64,000 nt of DNA from Myxacorys californica WJT36-NPBG1 (GTDB lineage: Bacteria; Cyanobacteriota; Cyanobacteriia; Leptolyngbyales; Leptolyngbyaceae), in assembly GCA_019359315.1 (NCBI GenBank), contig JAHHHO010000001.1, forward strand, positions 124,001 to 188,000. The letters run 5' to 3'. The stretch's first letter is position 1. Each line of letters begins with the position of its first letter. The notes below the pieces were generated by a model. The model was not told the origin of the DNA. It made no database searches and saw nothing but the letters and a program-made list of their open reading frames with translations. Below, piece after piece: positions 16,634-25,072 of the stretch. Made by a program: the position numbers and the translations under genes.

Positions 16634-17866
16634 ATGAACGCGAAATCTATTAAAGATTCTAAGCGGCTAACCGTTACTCCCTTAGAAAATGATAATTGGG
16701 ATCCTAGTCACGTTGGTGTAACGGCCCACTCTGTAGAACTCAATTCTACTGAGCGCTTGGTCAACCTGCTAGCAGCCGAACTGGAATCTGAACTGACCGT
16801 GGCGGGCAAGGCAGTGCATGCCGTTGCCGACCGGATTGCAACAGAAGTAGAGCGAATTTGTGCAAAGAGCGATCGCATTCAGCATTCGGGCGAGGTTGGA
16901 TCGTGGCGGTTAACGCTAGCGCGGTATCGGCTGCAAAAGTGCGTTCACTACTATCGATTAGGGTCGCGTCAGGGTCGGGTTGAGCTTCACAGCAGTCTCA
17001 GTACGATGGTGTACCGGCCGATCGCGCCCGCTCACTTGCAACTGAGCTTTCAAGCGCGGTACAGCTTGATCGAAGACTTCCTCCAAGGCTTTTACACCGA
17101 ATCGCTGCGAGCGTTTCGCCGGGAAAATCAGTTAGCCGAAACCTATCAGCCTCGGACTCGGCTAGAACTGGCAGAATATATGGCCTTCACTGAGCAATAC
17201 GGCAAGCGTCGCATTACCCTGCCCACTCAGCACAGCCAACAGCTTGTGATTCTACGGGCGCAGCGCTTTGCTAGTCGTCAGCCTCAAGAAATTGCAGTCG
17301 ATATTGAAACGGCAATGGAAACCGCCAAAGGTGACGAAGCTGATACCTATGGACGGTCTCCAGTGCTGCAAATGATTCGAGAGCAGATGGTCGCCGATAA
17401 AGATGATTCGTCGGAATCGGGATTGCGCGATCGCGTCATTGCCGAACTAATGCAATATCTCGGATCTCAAGGGCAGCAAGACTGTGTAGACTATCTCACG
17501 CTCAAGCTCAAAGATCTGTCTGTGCCGGAGATCGATGACATCCTAAATTTGACACCCCGGCAACGCGATTATCTGCAACAGCGTTTTAAATATCACGTTG
17601 AAAAGTTCACGACCTCTGGCAATTGGAAAGTCGTTCACGAATGGCTTGGAGCTGATTTAGACCAAAACTTTGGACTCTCCACTCAGCAGTGGGACCTCTT
17701 CTTAGGAACTCTTTCGGTCGATCAGCAACAGCTTCTGCAACTCAAGCAAGCCAAAGCCGATGATCAAGAGATCATGCAAACACTAAGGCTGACGGCAAAG
17801 CAACTTCAGAAACGCTGGTCAGCCCTGTTGGATATAGCGCGGCAGGTTCGGAACCAAGCTAAATAG
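16634..17866 (+). CDS. hetZ: HetZ-family DNA-binding regulator
   Basis: 410 residues from ATG 16634; a GTG at 16607 would add 9 residues. The central block FLQGFYTESLRAFRRENQLAETYQPRTRLELAEYMAFTEQYGKRRITLP and the C-terminal block LTPRQRDYLQQRFKYHVEKF match what I know of HetZ of heterocystous cyanobacteria. HetZ is a DNA-binding regulator that acts with HetR and HetP early in heterocyst differentiation. Members also occur in filamentous strains that do not make heterocysts. The C-terminal part (DDQEIMQTLRLTAKQLQKRWSALL) resembles a sigma-region-4 helix-turn-helix. It stands alone with no hetP or patS beside it. The assignment to HetZ rather than a HetZ-related paralogue is likely but not certain. 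Confidence 0.82.
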   Translation: MNAKSIKDSKRLTVTPLENDNWDPSHVGVTAHSVELNSTERLVNLLAAELESELTVAGKAVHAVADRIATEVERICAKSDRIQHSGEVGSWRLTLARYRLQKCVHYYRLGSRQGRVELHSSLSTMVYRPIAPAHLQLSFQARYSLIEDFLQGFYTESLRAFRRENQLAETYQPRTRLELAEYMAFTEQYGKRRITLPTQHSQQLVILRAQRFASRQPQEIAVDIETAMETAKGDEADTYGRSPVLQMIREQMVADKDDSSESGLRDRVIAELMQYLGSQGQQDCVDYLTLKLKDLSVPEIDDILNLTPRQRDYLQQRFKYHVEKFTTSGNWKVVHEWLGADLDQNFGLSTQQWDLFLGTLSVDQQQLLQLKQAKADDQEIMQTLRLTAKQLQKRWSALLDIARQVRNQAK

Positions 17867-18061
17867 CAACAATAGGGAAGGGATACTTTTGAGCCGCTTT
17901 AAGTGCTTAGAGCAAATTGTCCTAGCGATTTAAGCGATGTACCGCCGCATGTACGACGAACTGTCTTTTGACGGCAGAATCCTTTTGCACAAATGATATT
18001 CGTGTCACCAAGATTGCCTAACCCTTGACCTGGCAGGCAATTCTAAATTGAAGTAGACACT

Positions 18062-20311
18062 GTGCTGAAACAAAATCTTAATCTCAAACTAACGTTAGGG
18101 GCCGCAAGTACTGCGTTCCTGGGCATTAATCCAGTATTCGCTGAAGTTCTTTCTGTTAAAGCAACTGAAGTAGAAGATGTCGCCGTTACTGTTAACGATT
18201 GGAGCAATGCTAAGCGCAACACTTTAGAACTTAGAAAAGCGAATCGTAGCTTAAATTCTATTATTAATGCCCTACCCAATGAGTTCAGCATTGAGCAGAA
18301 CTCAACACCAGTACTGCGAATCCGCAATCTTGAGCCAAAAACTGAGGCTAAATTACTGATTGAAACGGGGGTTAACGTATCTCAAGCGAAGTTAGCTCAG
18401 GTTTCAACTCCTTCAATCGTGACTCAAGCAATTTCTGATGAATCACTGCCTGAAGAAGAATCAGCACCTGAAGAAGAGGTTGTCGTTGAAGGAAAACGTC
18501 AAAAGCCAACGTCTAGCCCAGTGTATAGAATCCAGTCAGATGAGATTCGCAAGCAGGGAGCAGACAGCGCCGCAGAAATTTTACGCGGTCTACCAGGATT
18601 TGCGATCAATGATGTCGGCTATGGCGCAGATATTCATACTGGAACGTTCTACCGGGGCGCATCGATCAATCAGTCCGTGTTCTTGCTCAATGGCAGACCG
18701 ATCGGGACGAACGTCAATACCTATCACGGTGCAACCGATCTAAACGGCATTCCTGCAGGTGCGATCGAGCAAGTCGAACTGTCGAGCGGAACCAGCGCCA
18801 CGCTCTACGGTTCAGAAGCGGTAGGCGGTGTGGTCAACATTATCACCAAAAAAGGGAGCGGCACGCCGAAATTGAATGGACTTGCACAATTCGGCTCCTA
18901 TGGCTTATCCAACTATCGAGGCAATTTTACAGGCTCGTCAGGCAAGGTAAACTACATTCTTAGCTACGAACGATTTCAGGCAGACAACGACTATCGAGTG
19001 CCTGTTGGGGCAGCCAATCGCGGGGCAGATGGACGGCTGTTTAACGGCGACACAAAGCTTGAGAATTACTATGGCAGCTTTGGCTTAGACCTCAACTCGC
19101 GTAACACGTTGAGCTTGGATGTTTCGGCAATTACCAGTCGAAGAGGACTGCTTTATTTTGGATTTCCGCTTCAGCGCGATCGCTTGAATCACGACAAGCT
19201 AAATGCTGGCTTAACCTGGCGATCTCAGCTAGGGAGCAGCAACGATTCAACCTTAACGACAACGTTATCGTTTAATCAAGACAAATTTAATACGTCAGGT
19301 CCTGCCCAAGGACGATTCTTTCGCACTGGAGACCTCGATTCTCGTGCCTTGAACGCCAGAGTTGAACATAATTGGCAAACCAGTAGAACCAACAATCTTC
19401 GGTGGGGGATTGATCTACAGAATGCGTTTCTCACAGGAGAACTGTCTAGTACTGTGCCTCAATTTTCGAGATTGAATGGTGAGATTGAGCGCGATCGCTT
19501 CCAAGCGTCTCTATTTGCGCTCAATACTTGGCAAATCACCAACAATTTACAGGCTGAAGTTGGACTGCGGCAAAACTTCACCAGTGATTTCGGAAGTTAT
19601 CTTAACCCCAGTGTGGGCGCACGATGGGCGATTTCTCCGAATGTTGCGGTGCGTGGCAGTGTCGTATCGGTGCATCGCAATCCAGGGCTCGATCAACTTT
19701 ACCTGTTTGACACCGTGCATAATTGGTTGCCCAATCCAGACTTAGACCCTGAAACGGGTGCATCTTGGTCAGCCGGAGTCGATGTTCAACTTTCCTCGCG
19801 GTTAACCGGGCAATTAACCTATTTTGGCAGTCGATTAAGCGATCGCTTAGGCATCCAATCGGGACGTTGGGCGAATATTGGACTCGTGAATACAAACGGA
19901 TTGGAAGCGGCCGTACGCTGGCAAGTCTCGCCGCAGTGGTCAACGTTTGTGAACTACACCTACACCGATGCCAAGATTGGAAGTGGTGCTGAAAAAGGAT
20001 TGCAGTTAAGCTCAATCCCTTACTCTGGTGCCCAGCTAGGCGTTGGCTATGCCTCGAATGGATGGGAAGTGAATTTATATGCCAGCTACTTTAGCGGGGC
20101 ACGGCGAGCAATTTTTCTAAACCCAGGAGACGATAGTCGCGAGTTCTCTCCGGGCTGGATTAACTTAGATTTTGGAGTCCGGATTCCGATTACAAACCAG
20201 TTAGGATTCACGCTGCTGCTTGAGAACCTTGCCGATCGCACGTATGAAAAATCAAATCGAATCTATCAACCTGGACTGACTTACCGCCTTGGAGTACAGT
20301 CGAGTTTTTGA
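18062..20311 (+). CDS. TonB-dependent outer-membrane receptor
   Basis: 749 residues from a GTG start with a signal peptide (LTLGAASTAFLGINPVFAEV). Residues 30-125 form an extra periplasmic domain with AMIN-like spacing, often found before the plug in cyanobacterial receptors. The acidic EEEVVVEGKR segment may serve as TonB box. The plug follows (DSAAEILRGLPGFAI, FLLNGRPI, GAIEQVELSSGTSATLYGSEAVGGVVNII), then a 22-strand barrel ending in an aromatic residue (YRLGVQSSF), as required for outer-membrane insertion. The sequence is nearer to BtuB/CirA-like receptors; the ligand may be cobalamin, a siderophore or another metal complex. No ABC importer, TonB or biosynthesis genes lie next to it, and no cobalamin riboswitch was seen upstream. 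Confidence 0.9.
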   Translation: MLKQNLNLKLTLGAASTAFLGINPVFAEVLSVKATEVEDVAVTVNDWSNAKRNTLELRKANRSLNSIINALPNEFSIEQNSTPVLRIRNLEPKTEAKLLIETGVNVSQAKLAQVSTPSIVTQAISDESLPEEESAPEEEVVVEGKRQKPTSSPVYRIQSDEIRKQGADSAAEILRGLPGFAINDVGYGADIHTGTFYRGASINQSVFLLNGRPIGTNVNTYHGATDLNGIPAGAIEQVELSSGTSATLYGSEAVGGVVNIITKKGSGTPKLNGLAQFGSYGLSNYRGNFTGSSGKVNYILSYERFQADNDYRVPVGAANRGADGRLFNGDTKLENYYGSFGLDLNSRNTLSLDVSAITSRRGLLYFGFPLQRDRLNHDKLNAGLTWRSQLGSSNDSTLTTTLSFNQDKFNTSGPAQGRFFRTGDLDSRALNARVEHNWQTSRTNNLRWGIDLQNAFLTGELSSTVPQFSRLNGEIERDRFQASLFALNTWQITNNLQAEVGLRQNFTSDFGSYLNPSVGARWAISPNVAVRGSVVSVHRNPGLDQLYLFDTVHNWLPNPDLDPETGASWSAGVDVQLSSRLTGQLTYFGSRLSDRLGIQSGRWANIGLVNTNGLEAAVRWQVSPQWSTFVNYTYTDAKIGSGAEKGLQLSSIPYSGAQLGVGYASNGWEVNLYASYFSGARRAIFLNPGDDSREFSPGWINLDFGVRIPITNQLGFTLLLENLADRTYEKSNRIYQPGLTYRLGVQSSF

Positions 20312-20388
20312 AGCTCCAGAAGTGGAGAAGCCAGAGTAAAGGAAAAGAGCAGGCGATAGTGCTCAAGTTGCGATCCCTCAGTTGGCGC

Positions 20389-20415
20389 TCAATGATATTA
20401 ATTTAATGTCATTGA
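20389..20415. repeat. 27-bp near-perfect palindrome
   Basis: TCAATGATATTAA (20389-20401) pairs with TTAATGTCATTGA (20403-20415): 12 Watson-Crick pairs plus one T-G around a single central base. It lies between the receptor gene and the aminotransferase gene. The symmetry suits a dimeric repressor, and no T-run follows it. Confidence 0.55.
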
Positions 20416-20545
20416 ATTAATGTCAACGAAGAACAGGGCGATTTTAAGTGCGTCTGTCAACGCGCCTTAGAAATCATGCAAATCTGAATTGATACCCCTT
20501 CTGTGGGTACTCTAACCCTGACTAGCTTCCTTACTGGCATGACTT

Positions 20546-21733
20546 ATGCAGAGCATTCCTACCGCCATTCCATTTGTCGATTTGACGCCGCAACACCAAC
20601 CCATTCAAGCGCAGATCGATCGCGCTATTCGCACGGTCATGGAGCGAGGCGATTATGTTTTAGGACAAGCGGTTGTGGAATTTGAGCAGGCCTTCGCCGC
20701 CGCCTGCGGAGCCTCATTTGGAGTAGGAGTCGCTTGTGGAACGGATGCGATCGCGCTCGGTTTGCAAGCTTGCGGAATTGGCAATGGTGATGAAGTTATT
20801 CTACCGGCGAATACATTTGTTGCCACTTTAATTGGCGTTTTAAGAACAGGCGCAATTCCTATATTAGTCGATTGCGATCCGAAGACCGCATTGCTCGATT
20901 TAGTGGCGGCAGAAAACGTAATCACACCCAGAACTCGCGCAATCGTGCCTGTGCATCTCTACGGTCAAATGGTATCGCCGACCTTGTTACGAGATTTAGC
21001 AAATACGTACGGTTTGCTAATTTTTGAAGATGCAGCGCAGGCACATTTAGCTCAGCGAGAAGGATACAAAGCAGGTTCAGTCGGCATGGCCGCCGCCTTT
21101 AGTTTTTATCCGAGTAAGAATTTGGGGGCGTTGGGTGATGGTGGCATGGTCGTCACTCAAGACGAGGCGATCGCCACAAAACTCCGGTCTCTGCGAAATT
21201 ATGGCGCACCCCGCAAATATTTTCACACCGATTACGGCACAAACAGTCGATTGGATTCGATGCAAGCGGCTGTTCTGGGTGTCAAACTGCCGTACCTAAA
21301 TGAGTGGAACCGCGATCGCCGCCAAATCGCCGAGCAATACAACGCACTTCTGAAACCGCTCCACTCCAAAGGATTGTTGCCGATTCAAAACCAGAGCGGC
21401 AAAGGTCATGTCTATCATCTCTATGTGCTTCGAGCGTTTCAGAATACACTGCTGGGTGAGACCCCCTGCCAGATTAATCGAGACGCGCTGCAAGCTCATC
21501 TAGACACCCAAGGAATTCAAACCGGAATTCACTATCCGTTGCCCTGCCATCTCCAGCCTGCCTTTAAGAACTTGGGCTACCGCGTCGGAGACTTCCCGAT
21601 CGCAGAAGCCCTTTGTCAAGAAATTATTTCTTTACCCATGTATCCGGGTCTTACTGAGGAACATGTGATACAAGTGATGGGCGCGATTGAGGAAGCTCTC
21701 GCCACACCATCTGCAATCCAACTCTCGGCCTAA
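20546..21733 (+). CDS. DegT/DnrJ/EryC1/StrS sugar aminotransferase
   Basis: 395 residues of the PLP-dependent DegT family, which transfers amino groups to keto sugars for surface polysaccharides. Visible motifs: GVGVACGTDAIALGL (phosphate-binding), LIFEDAAQAH (Asp contacting the PLP nitrogen), SFYPSKNLGALGDGG with the Schiff-base Lys at residue 191, and NSRLDSMQAAVL. It starts the plus-strand run that leads into the exosortase and exopolysaccharide genes; the exosortase ATG lies 4 bases after this stop codon. That placement argues that it makes an amino sugar for the exported polymer or its anchor. A second ATG at 20539 is in another frame. Confidence 0.93.
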   Translation: MQSIPTAIPFVDLTPQHQPIQAQIDRAIRTVMERGDYVLGQAVVEFEQAFAAACGASFGVGVACGTDAIALGLQACGIGNGDEVILPANTFVATLIGVLRTGAIPILVDCDPKTALLDLVAAENVITPRTRAIVPVHLYGQMVSPTLLRDLANTYGLLIFEDAAQAHLAQREGYKAGSVGMAAAFSFYPSKNLGALGDGGMVVTQDEAIATKLRSLRNYGAPRKYFHTDYGTNSRLDSMQAAVLGVKLPYLNEWNRDRRQIAEQYNALLKPLHSKGLLPIQNQSGKGHVYHLYVLRAFQNTLLGETPCQINRDALQAHLDTQGIQTGIHYPLPCHLQPAFKNLGYRVGDFPIAEALCQEIISLPMYPGLTEEHVIQVMGAIEEALATPSAIQLSA

Positions 21734-21737
21734 CGCC

Positions 21738-22673
21738 ATGCGAACTGCCCGGCTCTCTCTTATCGAACGCTATTGGAGTGATGTTGCTCTACTCGGCTTG
21801 CTAACGCTAATGTATGCTCCCCTACTGGTTCACTGGTATGACGGTTGGCTGCGAAAATCTATCAGCATTGAACACGAGTACTTTAGCCATGGGTTGATTG
21901 GGCTGCCGTTTGCTGCATACATCGCCTGGACACACCGCCGACGATGGCAACGGCTCGATTCGCCTCAAGACGTTCTACATCGAATGACAGCCCGCCCAAA
22001 GCAGCGCCAAGAATTTGCAGGGGCAACCCTGTCAGGCGCAGTATTTCTACTGATGGCTGGAGTTTTATATCTCAGTGGATTACCTGATCCGGTCAATATC
22101 TCATTTCCTGTGCTGCTTACTGGACTGTGCTTATGGCTCAAAGGCATACCCGGTCTGAAGCTGCAATCGTTTCCACTGCTACTCGTCTTTTTGGCAACAC
22201 CAAACGAAATTCCTTATCTGATTACACCTTATACCCTGCCGCTACAAGCCTTCATTGCGGGAAGCGCAGGATTCGTTCTGGCTCAACTGGGAATGGATGT
22301 GACCGTGCAAAACATCTATCTATTAGTTGGAGGCAAGCTCGTAGAGGTAGCGCCTTATTGTGCTGGACTGAAGATGCTGTTTACCAGTTTATATGTGGCG
22401 TTGATGTTGTTGTATTGGACAGATAACTTGCGGGTGCGCCCCATTGTTATTTCTTTTTTGACCGCCACGATCGCAATTAGCATTCTCGCAAATATCGTCC
22501 GAAATACCCTGCTAGCGTACTTTCATGGCACGAGCCAAGCCGCTGCTTTTCATTGGTTACACGATGGCTGGGGCGGCGATGGCTACTCGGCGATCATGCT
22601 GGGTTTACTAGTGGTGGTGATTCGTCACCTCGAAGCGTTCTTCGCGCCAGCCGTAACTCAAGACTTGCCTTAA
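21738..22673 (+). CDS. cyanoexosortase (type B-like)
   Basis: 311 residues from ATG 21738, 4 bases after the aminotransferase stop. About eight membrane helices. Catalytic residues of the exosortase/archaeosortase family are visible: Cys in EVAPYCAGLKML, Arg in NIVRNTLLAYFHG, and His in LHDGWGGDGYSA. Exosortases are membrane transpeptidases that cut proteins at a C-terminal PEP-CTERM tripartite signal after export, in strains that make exopolysaccharide. The APYCAGLKMLFTSLY form fits my memory of the cyanobacterial B subtype. An earlier in-frame start (21687) would overlap the upstream gene by 47 bases and is rejected. No substrate with a PEP-CTERM tail was seen in this window. Confidence 0.88.
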   Translation: MRTARLSLIERYWSDVALLGLLTLMYAPLLVHWYDGWLRKSISIEHEYFSHGLIGLPFAAYIAWTHRRRWQRLDSPQDVLHRMTARPKQRQEFAGATLSGAVFLLMAGVLYLSGLPDPVNISFPVLLTGLCLWLKGIPGLKLQSFPLLLVFLATPNEIPYLITPYTLPLQAFIAGSAGFVLAQLGMDVTVQNIYLLVGGKLVEVAPYCAGLKMLFTSLYVALMLLYWTDNLRVRPIVISFLTATIAISILANIVRNTLLAYFHGTSQAAAFHWLHDGWGGDGYSAIMLGLLVVVIRHLEAFFAPAVTQDLP

Positions 22674-22699
22674 ATTTTGCCCCTATCTGAGTTTGCCTC

Positions 22700-23458
22700 A
22701 TGCACCTGTCTTTGCCCAAGCTCAAGCAGCTTTCCCTCACCAAGTTAAGTCTTCTCCTGTTGCTGGTTGTCCTCGTCTGCTGGGGGGCAATTCCAGGCTA
22801 CTTATCGGGCGGCAACTGGCGTTGGACATCGCCGCCAAGAGTCACAGTTCTCAAGCAACTCAAGCAGCTTAGACAAGATGGGCTGACGTTGACGGAGTGG
22901 CAAACTGATGATCAGCGCGTTGCAATTATTGGGGAGCATCGCTGGCTGCAACAAACGATTAGCGAGAAGCGCAACCCAGACAGAGCGATTGATAGCTCTC
23001 AAACAAACAGTTCTCCAACAAATAGCTCTCCAACAAAAGCAACCATATTTCTGTTTCCGCAGAATGGGCCGTTAGATCAGCCTGCCGTAGAATGGACTGA
23101 TCTCGATGGCGTCCAAGGCTGGAAAACTGATTCTACCCGAACCGCAGAATTTATCACCTCCAAATCGCCTGCTCAAGTCACCGCCCGCTTTTTTCGAGCG
23201 TGGACTGACAGACAAACCTATGCAGTGCTGCAATGGTATGCCTGGTCAGGGGGAGGGCATCCCATGCCGAGCCATTGGTTTGTGGCGGATCGTATGGCGC
23301 AATGGAGCGATCGTCGCGTGCCTTGGGTGGCGGTGAGCCTGTTAATGCCCATCGAACCCTTAGACGACATTGAGAAATCTTGGTCGAAACTGGAGTCATT
23401 AGCTCAGACTGTGCAAATTACCTTGATGGAAGGTGCTTTAAAAGAGAACGCTGGGTGA
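22700..23458 (+). CDS. cyanoexosortase-associated protein (EpsI-like)
   Basis: 252 residues with an N-terminal membrane anchor (LSLLLLLVVLVCWGAIPGYL) followed by GNWRW and a periplasmic domain. Position and architecture match the EpsI-like partner that commonly follows a cyanoexosortase gene: WTDLDGVQGW, ARFFRAWTDRQTYAVLQWY, and HPMPSHWFVADRMAQW. The spacing to the exosortase is 26 bases, so they are cotranscribed. A Ser/Thr/Pro/Asn insert near residues 94-108 (TNSSPTNSSPT) comes from a 15-bp tandem duplication. The biochemical role is unknown; a scaffold or second step in sorting is assumed. Confidence 0.8.
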   Translation: MHLSLPKLKQLSLTKLSLLLLLVVLVCWGAIPGYLSGGNWRWTSPPRVTVLKQLKQLRQDGLTLTEWQTDDQRVAIIGEHRWLQQTISEKRNPDRAIDSSQTNSSPTNSSPTKATIFLFPQNGPLDQPAVEWTDLDGVQGWKTDSTRTAEFITSKSPAQVTARFFRAWTDRQTYAVLQWYAWSGGGHPMPSHWFVADRMAQWSDRRVPWVAVSLLMPIEPLDDIEKSWSKLESLAQTVQITLMEGALKENAG

Positions 23459-23631
23459 GCGAATTTGTGATCCACCCGTAGAATGAAGGGCAGACTTCAT
23501 CAAAAACAACACAAATTTTGATACTGAGATCCCTGAAACCAATGGGGTCAGTGTGAATAATCTTGCTTAAATGGGTATTTACTGAGTATCGGTGAGATCC
23601 ATCGTGATATTAGCCCGCCCGTCTTCTCGTT

Positions 23632-25041
23632 ATGTCTTTAGCTTCTCGACTGACTGCTTTCTGTTTAATCGGTACTCATTCTGTCGCAGCGACGTTGCCA
23701 CTTGGGATGCTGGCTTGGCTTACCAACTCAGCATGGGCTGATTCTGCATCCAGTCAAACTTTAATGAGTCAGACTCCGATGCCTCCTGTGCTCAACCCGG
23801 CGGATCCAATTGTGCCAGAGCGCAACACCGACCCAACCGTGCTTCCTCAGCGTCCGACGTCTTTAGATCTCGTTGAGCAAGCCCGGCAACGACTCCGGGA
23901 GCGGGGTGAACTTCCAGCGCCGATGCCAACTCCAAGCACACCAAGCCGTGTAGTTGTGCCGCCTACACCGTCTGTACCTGTACCGCCTGTCCCTGTTGTA
24001 CCTGCACCGACTGTACCTGTACCGACCATGCCTGCTGTCGTTACGCCTGTTCCACCCACCAATGCGCTCCCGACTCAAGCCTTTGAGCCATACCGCTTGG
24101 GCGGAGGTGACACCATTTCAGTCGTGGTTCAACGATTCTCCGATTTGAATTTCCAAGCCACGATCGATCAGGAAGGAAATATCACCGCTCCGCTGCTCGG
24201 GCGTCTGTCGCTGCAGGGATTGACGATCGAACAAGCCCAGGAGAGAGTCCGGCAAGGACTCGATCGCTATGTGATCGATCCGATCGTGTATCTGGCGCTG
24301 AGTAATCCTCGCCCGGTCTTAGTCACCCTGACTGGCGAAGTCACTCGTCCGGGGCTATACCCGCTTCAACTGCCGCGCATCAGTTCGGCATTGTTGCTTG
24401 CAGGAGGTGCAACCTCAACCGCCGACTTGCGAGCCGTTCGAGTCAAACGCAGTTTGCAGGATGGTTCGACCCTGGAAGAAAAACTTGATTTGATCACCCC
24501 CTTGAAAGATGGGTCTGCGTTGCCCGATTTGCGGCTGCAAGATGGGGATGTTGTCGTGATTCCAAAGATTGAGCAGAGTGCGGCTCAGGAGTACGATCGC
24601 GACTTGGTCGCTCGCTCGACCTTAGTAAAACCTCAAATTACAGTCAGGGTTCTGAGTTATGCCAGTAGCGGTTTAGGAAATGTGACGCTTCCCAATGGCA
24701 GCACGTTTCTAGACGCGCTATCTGCGGCGCGCCCCAACCCCGATCGCATCGATTTTCGCAGAGTTGCCCTGATCCGCTTTGATCCGGTGAAGAAAAAGGC
24801 TGTGTCTCGTGACATTAATGCAAAAAATGTTCTTATGGGCGACCTGACGCAGAATGTTGTCTTAGAAGATAATGATGTGATTGTGATTGGTCGCAACTTG
24901 GTCGGCAAGATCACATACGCGCTCAATACCTTCACTCAACCCTTTCGAGACGTGCTGGGATTCCTGCTGTTCTTCCGGGAATTGCGAAGCGGTGCGGCGA
25001 ATCTGTTTGGTCCGAATAACAGTGATAACGATAACGATTGA
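23632..25041 (+). CDS. Wza-like polysaccharide export protein
   Basis: 469 residues. The signal peptide spans the first 36 residues. A Pro/Val/Thr-rich linker (residues 80-150, repeats of PVPP and VPAPTVPVPT) precedes the polysaccharide export domain (YRLGGGDTISVVVQRFSDLNFQATIDQEGNI, then PLLGRLSLQGLTIEQAQERV). SLBB-like ligand domains follow (VTLTGEVTRPGLYPL; ITVRVLSYASSGLGNVTLPNG). The C-terminal segment (RDVLGFLLFFRELRSGAANLF) may be an amphipathic membrane helix. In Wza such proteins form the outer-membrane channel for exopolysaccharide; cyanobacterial members work with Wzc-like partners, here the next gene 31 bases away. No lipobox Cys is visible. Confidence 0.9.
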   Translation: MSLASRLTAFCLIGTHSVAATLPLGMLAWLTNSAWADSASSQTLMSQTPMPPVLNPADPIVPERNTDPTVLPQRPTSLDLVEQARQRLRERGELPAPMPTPSTPSRVVVPPTPSVPVPPVPVVPAPTVPVPTMPAVVTPVPPTNALPTQAFEPYRLGGGDTISVVVQRFSDLNFQATIDQEGNITAPLLGRLSLQGLTIEQAQERVRQGLDRYVIDPIVYLALSNPRPVLVTLTGEVTRPGLYPLQLPRISSALLLAGGATSTADLRAVRVKRSLQDGSTLEEKLDLITPLKDGSALPDLRLQDGDVVVIPKIEQSAAQEYDRDLVARSTLVKPQITVRVLSYASSGLGNVTLPNGSTFLDALSAARPNPDRIDFRRVALIRFDPVKKKAVSRDINAKNVLMGDLTQNVVLEDNDVIVIGRNLVGKITYALNTFTQPFRDVLGFLLFFRELRSGAANLFGPNNSDNDND

Positions 25042-25072
25042 TAGTCTTCTCTAACTCGACGGGCTTCTACCT

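Noticed and set aside
17867-18061. Cobalamin riboswitch before the TonB-dependent receptor
   Set aside because: The conserved GCCACTG core and expected stems are not present.
21687-21737. Upstream in-frame start of the exosortase
   Set aside because: It would overlap the aminotransferase coding region by 47 bases; ATG 21738 lies 4 bases after that stop and gives a normal N-terminus.
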